The notes under the pieces: model-generated
Seen by the model: only the letters and a program-made list of their open reading frames with translations
Told to the model about the DNA's origin: nothing
The model's database searches: none
In this document: positions 1-5,846 of the stretch, one piece after another
Numbering within the stretch: position 1 is the stretch's first letter
How the letters are laid out: each line of letters starts with the position of its first letter
Program-made: the position numbers and the translations under genes
NCBI GenBank assembly: GCA_029863735.1
Contig: JAOTUT010000098.1
Location: 1 to 6,343, forward strand
DNA from: Ignavibacteria bacterium
GTDB taxonomy: Bacteria; Bacteroidota; Ignavibacteria; Ignavibacteriales; Ignavibacteriaceae
Length of the DNA stretch: 6,343 bases
Direction of reading: 5' to 3'

Positions 1-6
1 AAAATG

Positions 7-22
7 ATGTAAACGTTTACAT
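7..22. promoter_or_regulatory. Perfect 16-bp palindrome, LacI/GalR-family-like operator
   Basis: ATGTAAACGTTTACAT is an exact inverted repeat with a central CG. LacI/GalR-family regulators typically bind such symmetric sites, often of the general form TGTAAACG-TTTACA. No gene lies next to it in the window: every frame on both strands is stopped within about 40 bases of the left edge. The regulated gene may therefore lie off the left edge, or the site may control a transcript running right into the structured region at 336-457. The palindrome is seen directly. The operator role and the family are inferred, and an AT-rich 16-mer palindrome can arise by chance. Confidence 0.4.
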
Positions 23-282
23 TACAACTTTATTATAGTAATTATTTTTCAAATTATCAAGAAGAATCTCGATATAAAATATTATTCGACTTAGAATGGT
101 AATATCTTAAAGATGATGTTACTCAATTATTATCGAATTTGCTTACAAATTCATTTTATTTCAGTGGTTATATGAAATTATTAATAAAAGAAGAAAATTG
201 ATAAAATTAATAAATGAGAAATGTTCGAACGGTAGGTTCTAAAGTTATTATTTAAGAAAGAAAATTTCAGAGATTAGGATTC
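23..282. other. Non-coding AT-rich stretch, nothing recognised
   Basis: I find no open frame of useful length on either strand, no tRNA-like cloverleaf and no convincing repeat. Frames entering from the left edge all stop by about position 38 on the + strand and equally early on the - strand. No partial gene therefore enters the window here. Confidence 0.6.
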
Positions 283-311
283 TTGACGATATATTTCAAT
301 AAAAAAATAAT
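283..311 (+). promoter_or_regulatory. Candidate sigma70-type promoter
   Basis: TTGACG (283-288) is followed after exactly 17 bases by AATAAT (306-311). Each hexamer is one mismatch from the TTGACA/TATAAT consensus. Transcription would start near 318 and run into three hairpins ending in a terminator. The arrangement is sensible, but AT-rich DNA often yields -10-like hexamers. If the host is a Bacteroidota member, its main sigma factor prefers a different -7/-33 consensus. This remains a candidate only. Confidence 0.3.
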
Positions 312-381
312 TATTGAGACTTTTTGGAGACCTTCGCAAAAAAGATTCGTTTTTATTAATTTTTTGCAGCTTTTTAGATAG

Positions 382-406
382 TGCGGAGAATCCCTGACTC
401 TCCGCA
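382..406. repeat. GC-rich 8-bp perfect inverted repeat (hairpin)
   Basis: TGCGGAGA (382-389) and TCTCCGCA (399-406) pair perfectly around a 9-base loop. It is the most GC-rich, stable-looking stem in the otherwise AT-rich 5' region. It is not followed by a T run, so it is not itself a classical terminator on the + strand. It may be the core of a small RNA or a transcript-end stabiliser. Confidence 0.6.
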
Positions 407-416
407 GAGTTAAAAT

Positions 417-459
417 AAAGCCCTGAAAACAAACTATTTATGAATTTTCAAGGTTTTTT
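417..459 (+). terminator. Rho-independent terminator
   Basis: AAAGCCCTGAAAA (417-429) pairs with TTTTCAAGGTTTT (445-457), with one C/A mismatch and one G-T wobble, around a 15-base loop. Six T residues (454-459) form the 3' side and tail. This is a terminator shape for transcripts running rightwards. It would end the candidate small RNA or a transcript entering from the left, and would insulate the dehydrogenase gene from it. Confidence 0.55.
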
Positions 460-855
460 CTCATTCTTGATATCCAATAAATCCAATACAAACCACTAAT
501 AAAATAAATCCTAGGCACATTTTAGAACTACTTTGTTAAAATTATTCTCAATCTGAATGAAAAATTTCCAATTGAGGATCATATCTAACCACCCTTCAAA
601 TTTTGAGAAATTTTCTTCCCCAAACGGTCATAAAAACTCCTCAAAAAAATTTACGATTGATTCACATTATCATATCAGAAAAACTTTTGAATGAATTTAG
701 GTTTTATCTGAGACCATGAATTGGGAATTATTTATTTAACTAAATATAAAACTTCGAAATTGGATTATATACTTGTTTTCTTAAAGCAATAGAAAATGTA
801 TTTTGTATTTGAGTTTTTAATTTAAAATAAACAACAAACATCAAAGCAAAGAAAA
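460..855. other. Non-coding leader region upstream of the dehydrogenase gene
   Basis: No gene is supported in these roughly 400 bases. A minus-strand run of about 38 sense codons (near 635-518) lacks its own start in frame and is probably chance or a decayed remnant. The promoter of the downstream gene should lie here, but no hexamer pair is good enough to name. The last 30 bases before the ATG at 856 are rich in A and C and lack a Shine-Dalgarno motif. Confidence 0.55.
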
Positions 856-1620
856 ATGGGAAATAATCAAACCGGAATTAATTTAGAAGGCAAATCAACA
901 ATAGTAACAGGTGGAAGCATAGGGATAGGTTCAGCAATTGCACTAAAACTTGCTGAATGCGGTTCAAACGTTGCAATAAATTATCGAAAGCATCAAGAAG
1001 AAGCTGAAGAGATAATTAAAAAAGTCAAAACTTTGGGTCGGAAAGGAATTGTAATTCAGGCTGATATCACCAATTTCGAGGATGCAGGAAAGATGGTAGA
1101 TAGAGTAGTAAAAGAGTTTGGTAAATTGGATATTCTAGTAAATAATGCCGGGATAAATTGGGATGGTGTTATCTGGAAAATGACAGAAGAACAATGGGAC
1201 AAAGTAATAGATATTAATCTCAAAGGATATTTTAACTACGTTCGAGCAGTTGCTCCCCTTTTCCGTGAGCAGCAATCAGGAAAAATAATTAATGTTACTT
1301 CCATCAATGGACTACGTGGAAAGTTTGGTCAGGCAAATTACTCTGCATCAAAGGCGGGTATTATCGGATTAACTAAAACAGTAGCAAAAGAATTAGGAAA
1401 GTATAACGTAAACGTAAATGCAGTTGCGCCTGGATTAATTGAAACAGATATGATGAAGCAAGCTACCGAAGAAGTTCGTAAAATGGCTATCGAAGAGATT
1501 GTTTTGAAAAGAATTGGTCAGCCTGAAGAGGTTGCAAATGTTGTAGTCTTTTTGTGCAGTGAATTGGCACGTCACATCACCGGAGAAGTTATTAAAGTAG
1601 ATGGTGGACAGTATATTTGA
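856..1620 (+). CDS. Short-chain dehydrogenase/reductase, acetoacetyl-CoA reductase (PhaB/FabG-like)
   Basis: This is a 254-residue classical SDR, the usual family length. It probably interconverts a 3-oxoacyl-CoA (or -ACP) and the (R)-3-hydroxyacyl form with NADP(H) in the cytoplasm. The Rossmann cofactor loop TGGSIGIG is at 18-25 and NNAG at 96-99. The catalytic tetrad is N121, S149, Y162 and K166, and the C-terminal VDGGQ starts at 248. R44 in NYR is where NADP-preferring members hold the 2'-phosphate. F157 and Q159, five and three residues before the catalytic Tyr, match residues I recall as substrate contacts in Ralstonia PhaB; FabG usually has NGGQ or NPGQ there. The expected PhaB Gln one residue earlier is K156. 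The thiolase follows by 87 bases, so acetoacetyl-CoA/3-hydroxybutyryl-CoA chemistry is the best guess. A housekeeping FabG or a pathway hydroxyacyl-CoA dehydrogenase remains possible. The start has no Shine-Dalgarno motif, but the LEGKSTIVTGG core begins only 10 residues in, which supports this ATG. Confidence 0.85.
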   Translation: MGNNQTGINLEGKSTIVTGGSIGIGSAIALKLAECGSNVAINYRKHQEEAEEIIKKVKTLGRKGIVIQADITNFEDAGKMVDRVVKEFGKLDILVNNAGINWDGVIWKMTEEQWDKVIDINLKGYFNYVRAVAPLFREQQSGKIINVTSINGLRGKFGQANYSASKAGIIGLTKTVAKELGKYNVNVNAVAPGLIETDMMKQATEEVRKMAIEEIVLKRIGQPEEVANVVVFLCSELARHITGEVIKVDGGQYI

Positions 1621-1694
1621 TTGTTGGATATTGAAATTTATTTTTATTTGATGTTTTTAATCTGAGATTTTGGTTTTTGAAATCTTCCTATATA

Positions 1695-1699
1695 AAGGG
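1695..1699 (+). promoter_or_regulatory. Weak Shine-Dalgarno for the thiolase
   Basis: AAGGG ends eight bases before the ATG at 1708. It is the only start in the window with a recognisable, correctly spaced purine-rich site. It supports the chosen thiolase start. Confidence 0.5.
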
Positions 1700-1707
1700 T
1701 ATTAATC

Positions 1708-2898
1708 ATGGATTTAAACGAAGTAGTAGTAATTTCTGCTGTGCGAACTGCAATGGGCAAGTTTGGCGGAACACTCAAAGACATTCCGGCTTACGATCTA
1801 GGAGCGGTAGTAGTTAGGGAAGCAGTTAAAAAGTCATCAATTGAAAGTAACCAGATTGATGATGTAATACTCGGAAGTTGCCGTCAAGCAGGAAATGGTC
1901 CTAATCCCGCGCGGACTGCATCAGTAAAAGGTGGCGTTCCTGAATCAGTTCCGGTAATTACTTTGAATATGGCTTGTCCCTCGGGAATGAGAGCGCTTGC
2001 ATTCGCAACTCAGTCTATCCGTCTTGGTGAAGCGAATGTTGTTTTAGTTGGTGGTTTCGATAGTATGAGTACGATTCCTTATCTGTTAAAAGGAGCTCGT
2101 TGGGATGGTTTTAAAATGGGTAACAAGGTTATTGAAGATGGATGGAGTGATAGCATTGATCCGTTAATTGGGCAAGGTATGGGAGAAACCGCGGAAAACC
2201 TTTTTGATAAATATAAAATATCAAGAGAAGAACAGGATGAGTTTGCAATCCAAAGTCATACGAAAGCTTCTGCAGCACAAAAGAATGGATGGTTTGATGA
2301 AGAAATTGTCCCGGTTGAAATTCCGTCAACTAAAAGAACTCCTGCAATTACTTTTGACAAGGATGAAACCATCAGGTATGAAATTGATAAGGATAAAATG
2401 GCTAAAATAAAACCTGCTTTTAGAAAAGACGGAACAGTTACAGCAGGTAATGCTTGTGGATTAAGCGATGGAGCCACCGCTCTTATAATTACGAATAGAA
2501 AAAAGGCAGAAGAGTTAGGAGTGAAACCTCTCTTCTCAATTGTATCTTACAGCCAGGTTGCAGTTGGACCTTCAACAATGGGTGAAGGACCTGCTCTCTC
2601 AATACCCGCAGCTTTAGAAAAAGCCGGAATAAAGTTAAGTGATATGGATCTCATCGAAGTAAATGAAGCTTTTGCAATTCAGGTGCTTGCAAACGAAAAG
2701 GTTTTAAAATGGGATAGGGCCAAACTAAACATTCACGGCGGTGCTATAGCATTGGGCCACCCAACGGGGATTAGCGGTGCTCGAATTATTGTTACTTTGT
2801 ACCATGCTTTAAAACGTTTGGACAAAACTTATGGGGTGGCTGGGATTTGTGGTGGTGGAGGTGTAAGTATGGCTACTGTAATAAAACGGGAACTGTAA
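1708..2898 (+). CDS. Thiolase, acetyl-CoA acetyltransferase family
   Basis: This 396-residue enzyme has the usual length for the family. Thiolases cleave a 3-oxoacyl-CoA with CoA to acetyl-CoA plus a shortened acyl-CoA, or run in reverse to condense two acetyl-CoA. All four active-site blocks are present: the nucleophile C90 in ACPSG (CxS), VNEAF (318-322), GHP with H351, and C381 in CGGG (CxG). Two points differ from the well-studied biosynthetic Zoogloea enzyme, as I recall it. TAGNAC-G has C250 where that enzyme has the CoA-contacting Ser247. G157 replaces the His before the conserved MG (158-159). The end reads CGGGGVSMA rather than the usual CxGGGxGxA. The enzyme should be active, but its chain-length preference is open. 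It follows the dehydrogenase closely and precedes the benzoyl-CoA reductase genes, so it could serve the terminal acetoacetyl-CoA or 3-oxoacyl-CoA cleavage of aromatic breakdown, or polyhydroxybutyrate precursor synthesis. Confidence 0.9.
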   Translation: MDLNEVVVISAVRTAMGKFGGTLKDIPAYDLGAVVVREAVKKSSIESNQIDDVILGSCRQAGNGPNPARTASVKGGVPESVPVITLNMACPSGMRALAFATQSIRLGEANVVLVGGFDSMSTIPYLLKGARWDGFKMGNKVIEDGWSDSIDPLIGQGMGETAENLFDKYKISREEQDEFAIQSHTKASAAQKNGWFDEEIVPVEIPSTKRTPAITFDKDETIRYEIDKDKMAKIKPAFRKDGTVTAGNACGLSDGATALIITNRKKAEELGVKPLFSIVSYSQVAVGPSTMGEGPALSIPAALEKAGIKLSDMDLIEVNEAFAIQVLANEKVLKWDRAKLNIHGGAIALGHPTGISGARIIVTLYHALKRLDKTYGVAGICGGGGVSMATVIKREL

Positions 2899-3326
2899 AT
2901 AGTAAAGTAATCTTGATGGTAAAATTGTAAAGATGTTCTAACAGAAATTTTTAAAGGATTGATAAATTAGAAGAATAGCTAATCTTTGATATTTAAATAA
3001 ATTGCATAACTGAAATAATTACTTAAAATTCTCTGCTTTATTCGTATCTTTTAAGCATAATCTCTTAATTCTACTCAAGTATTTATTTTCTAAAAGTTTC
3101 TTTTACGTCCAAAAAAATCGAATTGTGCTATCCAAATAGTAATTTGATAAATAACAACTAATCTTTAATTTTAAGCCACAAAACGTAGTAATAGATAAAA
3201 ACTTTAAAGTTTTTAGATAATCTGGATTTGTTTATTGCTTTTAATTTGAATTGTTTTTATTAAAGAGTAGTCTTAGGTATTAAACAATTTATTACAAAAT
3301 CCTTATTAGGATAATTAATCTTTGTT
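2899..3326. other. 428-bp non-coding leader upstream of the reductase operon
   Basis: This is very AT-rich and has no open frame worth calling. It probably holds the promoter and control sites of the benzoyl-CoA reductase genes. Visible elements are a perfect 20-bp palindrome (3196-3215) and six + strand copies of TAATCT. A small 5-bp hairpin (ATCCT 3299-3303 / AGGAT 3308-3312) lies just before the start codon. I see no convincing terminator after the thiolase and no sigma70 hexamer pair with good spacing, so whether the thiolase transcript reads through is unresolved. Confidence 0.6.
3192..3220. promoter_or_regulatory. 20-bp perfect palindrome flanked by direct repeats, candidate operator
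   Basis: TAAAAACTTTAAAGTTTTTA (3196-3215) is perfectly self-complementary. The heptamer TAGATAA occurs at 3192-3198 and again at 3214-3220, 22 bases apart, or about two helical turns, overlapping the palindrome's edges. The element lies 111 bases before the bcrC start, a reasonable place for a regulator of the reductase operon. The symmetry is seen; the binding role is inferred. An A/T-only core can also arise by chance or act as a bent or easily melted segment. Confidence 0.4.
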
Positions 3327-4511
3327 ATGCAGACATTAACTAGTATAATCGAAAGATGTAAACAATTAGCGTTTGATTTAAACTATTCCCGGGCAAAGGA
3401 TTGGAAAAATGATCAGAACGATAGAGTATTAATCGGTTATATGCCAATTTACTTCCCACGAGAAATCGTTTATGCAGCCAATGGCTTTGCTGTAGGTATT
3501 TTAGGTGTGGGAGACAGGAAGCAAATTGTTAAGGGGGATGCGTTCTACCAATCATATATATGCAGAATTCCAAGAGGTATTGTTGAACTTGCTCTTGATG
3601 GTCATTTTAAAAACTTTGATGGTTTTATATTTCCATCTATATGTGATGTTATCAGAAATCTTTCGGGCATGTTTCAAATATTAAAAGTAGGTACATTTGT
3701 TCACTATCTAGATTATCCTCAAAATTTTAAACCTGATGTTGGGGGTGAATTTTATGAGAAGGAATTACAACACGTTTTAAGTGAAATAAAAAAAATTAAT
3801 AATGTTACAGTAACTAAAGAACGCTTAAATAATTCTATCCAACTTTACAATAAAAACAGAAAACTTTTGGAGGAAATTTATAATATACGTCAGGAATATC
3901 CCTGGAGGCTTTCCTCAGAAGAACTCTACTATATCGTTCGCGCAGGTTTAGTAATTCCTGTCGAAGAGCACAATGAAATATTAGAAGACGTTTGCAGATT
4001 TATTCAAAAAGAAATCGGTGAGCCGATGGACAAAATTAAGATTCTTGTATCGGGATCTTTTTGTGAGCAGCCGCCAATAGGTCTGATTAAAACAATTGAA
4101 TTGGCAGGTTGTTACATAATCGAAGATGATTTCTTACTCGGTTCGAGATGGATTCAAGGAGATGTTGAAGATAATACAGATGATCCAATTAGTGCCCTGG
4201 CAGATGCGTACTTGCAAAAAAGTACCTTCTCATCTTCAATTTACGATGTTGAAAATCCGAAAGAAAAGAGACTCCTTGAATTAGTAAAGAAAAGGAAAGT
4301 TGATGGGATAATTTTTGCTGCTCCAAGCTTTTGTGACCCTGCATTACTGGATATGCCAATCTTGCAAAAAGCCTGCGATGATAATAATGTTCGATATGTT
4401 AGTTTGCAGTATGCTGAAAATACTGGTCAGTTTAAAAATATAAAAGAACAGGTTGGTGCTTTTTCCGACTCAATTAAACTCTGGGGAGAGCAATTGGTAG
4501 AAGTGGACTAA
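3327..4511 (+). CDS. bcrC: Benzoyl-CoA reductase subunit C (2-hydroxyglutaryl-CoA dehydratase D-component family)
   Basis: This 394-residue subunit belongs to the active-site module of class I, ATP-dependent benzoyl-CoA reductase. That enzyme adds two electrons to benzoyl-CoA, giving cyclohexa-1,5-diene-1-carbonyl-CoA. It shares the fold of the HgdA/HgdB dehydratase D-component. Three cysteines stand in conserved settings: C79 (YICRIPRG), C106 (PSICDVIRNLSGM) and C336 (PSFCDPALLD). They line up with C100, C130 and C373 of the next gene and are the likely [4Fe-4S] ligands. The C-terminal YAENTGQF (362-369) is typical of BcrC as I remember it. There is no signal peptide or membrane segment, so it is cytoplasmic. 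It is first in a C-B-A gene order, 23 bases before bcrB. No Shine-Dalgarno motif is well placed; the nearest AGGA (3308-3311) is 15 bases off and sits in a small hairpin. The substrate could be a substituted benzoyl-CoA, since subfamily cannot be settled by eye. Confidence 0.88.
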   Translation: MQTLTSIIERCKQLAFDLNYSRAKDWKNDQNDRVLIGYMPIYFPREIVYAANGFAVGILGVGDRKQIVKGDAFYQSYICRIPRGIVELALDGHFKNFDGFIFPSICDVIRNLSGMFQILKVGTFVHYLDYPQNFKPDVGGEFYEKELQHVLSEIKKINNVTVTKERLNNSIQLYNKNRKLLEEIYNIRQEYPWRLSSEELYYIVRAGLVIPVEEHNEILEDVCRFIQKEIGEPMDKIKILVSGSFCEQPPIGLIKTIELAGCYIIEDDFLLGSRWIQGDVEDNTDDPISALADAYLQKSTFSSSIYDVENPKEKRLLELVKKRKVDGIIFAAPSFCDPALLDMPILQKACDDNNVRYVSLQYAENTGQFKNIKEQVGAFSDSIKLWGEQLVEVD

Positions 4512-4534
4512 AATAACAAACAACTAGAATTTTT

Positions 4535-5845
4535 ATGGCAACATCAAATAGCAAAGAATCGATCAAAGTTGAAAAAGAAAAAAGTATGATTCTCCAGAAG
4601 GAAATGGTTGGGAATCTCTTTAAAGAACTGAGCACAGCAAAGGAAACCGGTAAAAAAGTTGTTTATACTTTTGTCCCCGGCAATATTTCCGAGTTAATTT
4701 ATGCATTTGATATGCTGCCTGTTTACCCTGAGATAAATGCCTTACAATCAGGAATGAGAAAAATGTCTGCGGGGTACATTCGTGAAGCTGAAAAATTTGG
4801 ACATTCTGAAGATGTATGTACATACGTTAAATGCGATATTGGCATGATGTTAAGTGGAAATATCGGACCAACCGGAGAAAAAATTCCAGATCCTGATCTT
4901 TTGCTTTTAAGTTATACGGGCTGCTTCACTTTTATGAAGTGGTTTGAAAATCTTGAGGATTTATATCCGGGCGTTGAAATTGCAATGTTGCATACTCCTT
5001 ACCAATCAGGAGGGAAAATTACGCTCGAGATGACAAAATATATGGTTAAGCAGTTGAAGGAAGAAGTAATCCCCAAAATGGAAAAAGTATCCGGTAAAAA
5101 GTATGACGAAAGTAGATTAAAAGGTATTCTTGAAAATTCGGCAAAAACTGGAGAACTAATTTCAAAAATATTTGAGACACCCAAAAACATTCCTTCTCCT
5201 ATTGATGCTTATTTTGCAGGAGTCTATTACATAGGTCCGATTAATATAGGCTTTAGAGGAACGCCGGAAGCCGTTGATTATTATCAGGAACTATATAATG
5301 AAATATTAGTACGAATTGAAAAAGGATTAGGTCCCGTAACACCTGAAGGAGTGATGAAAGAAGAAAAATTCAGGCTGGTTGTTGAAGGACCCCCTAACTG
5401 GACAAGCTTTCGTGAATTCTGGAAACTGTTTTATGATTTAGGTGCTGTGATAGTAGCTTCATCATATACGAAAGTTGGAGGCGTTTATGATATGGGTTTT
5501 ATGCACGATCCCGAAAGACCCCTGGAAAGTCTGGCTGAGTATTGCATGAACTGCTATACTAATTTAAATCTTCCTCAACGTATTGACCTGCTTGAAAAAT
5601 GTATCACAGAGTTCAGAGCTGATGGCTTCCTGATAAATTCCATAAAAAGTTGTAATTCGTTCTCTGCCGGACAACTTTTAATGATGAGAGCTCTCGAAGA
5701 AAGACTTGAAATTCCGGTAAGCTTTATTGAATCAGATCTGGTAGATCCAAGGTACTTTTCATATGCGAATATTAAGAACAGGCTTGAGTCATTCTTCCAG
5801 ATGTTAGAGCAACGAAAAATGTTTGAAAAACAAAAAGTAGTTTAA
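4535..5845 (+). CDS. bcrB: Benzoyl-CoA reductase subunit B (2-hydroxyglutaryl-CoA dehydratase D-component family)
   Basis: At 436 residues this is the larger partner of BcrC, and together they bind the aromatic CoA ester and carry out ring reduction. The blocks seen in order are HSEDVCTYVKCDIGMM (90-105), SYTGCFTF (126-133), EYCMNCYTNLNLPQR (335-349), and SCNSFSAGQLLMMRALEER (372-390) followed by ESDLVDPR. C100, C130 and C373 match BcrC C79, C106 and C336 and probably hold a [4Fe-4S] cluster. C95, C337 and C340 are extra cysteines of the B type. The first 20 residues are charged and poorly structured, so a slightly later start cannot be excluded. The upstream gap is 23 bases with no Shine-Dalgarno motif, which suggests coupling to bcrC translation. 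One base separates its stop from the bcrA start. Other members of this superfamily are 2-hydroxyacyl-CoA dehydratases, but the paired genes and a BcrA-type activator with a long insertion favour a benzoyl-CoA reductase. Confidence 0.9.
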   Translation: MATSNSKESIKVEKEKSMILQKEMVGNLFKELSTAKETGKKVVYTFVPGNISELIYAFDMLPVYPEINALQSGMRKMSAGYIREAEKFGHSEDVCTYVKCDIGMMLSGNIGPTGEKIPDPDLLLLSYTGCFTFMKWFENLEDLYPGVEIAMLHTPYQSGGKITLEMTKYMVKQLKEEVIPKMEKVSGKKYDESRLKGILENSAKTGELISKIFETPKNIPSPIDAYFAGVYYIGPINIGFRGTPEAVDYYQELYNEILVRIEKGLGPVTPEGVMKEEKFRLVVEGPPNWTSFREFWKLFYDLGAVIVASSYTKVGGVYDMGFMHDPERPLESLAEYCMNCYTNLNLPQRIDLLEKCITEFRADGFLINSIKSCNSFSAGQLLMMRALEERLEIPVSFIESDLVDPRYFSYANIKNRLESFFQMLEQRKMFEKQKVV

Positions 5846-5846
5846 G

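Larger units (their letters stand above)
318..459 (+). ncRNA. Candidate structured small RNA, about 140 nt
   Basis: Three hairpins follow one another. The first pairs 336-343 with 360-367 (GCAAAAAA / TTTTTTGC). The second pairs 382-389 with 399-406 (TGCGGAGA / TCTCCGCA). The third pairs 417-429 with 445-457 and ends in a T run. A plausible promoter sits just upstream (283-311), and no open reading frame covers the segment. This looks like an intergenic small RNA, or the structured 3' end of a transcript from further left. I do not recognise an RNA family. The stems are visible in the sequence; the transcript and its boundaries are inferred. Confidence 0.3.

Noticed and set aside
8..39. Possible promoter using TTTACA (16-21) and TATAGT (34-39)
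   Set aside because: The spacer is only 12 bases, too short for a sigma70 promoter, and no better -35 is positioned upstream.
518..635. Minus-strand run of about 38 sense codons, preceded by a GAGGAG site and an ATG in another frame
   Set aside because: The ATG after the GAGGAG site gives only 11 codons before a stop, and the longer open run begins right after a stop with no start of its own near its beginning. A frameshift would be needed to join them and I recognise no protein family. It is at best a decayed remnant, so it is not annotated.
1664..1686. Hairpin AGATTT / AAATCT between the dehydrogenase and thiolase genes
   Set aside because: The stem is only six A/T-rich pairs plus a wobble and has no T run after it. 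It is too weak to call a terminator, so the two genes may be cotranscribed.
2129..2477. Overlapping open frames of 66-80 codons on both strands inside the thiolase gene
   Set aside because: They lie wholly within a strongly conserved thiolase frame and their translations show no family motif. They are shadows of the real gene.
2971..2986. Near-palindrome AAGAATAGCTAATCTT after the thiolase gene
   Set aside because: It has a mismatched pair and A/T-rich arms, which is common by chance here. It also overlaps one of the TAATCT copies already reported.
4620..5190. Minus-strand open frames of 63-67 codons inside bcrB
   Set aside because: They lie opposite conserved BcrB coding sequence and have no recognisable motif or start signal.
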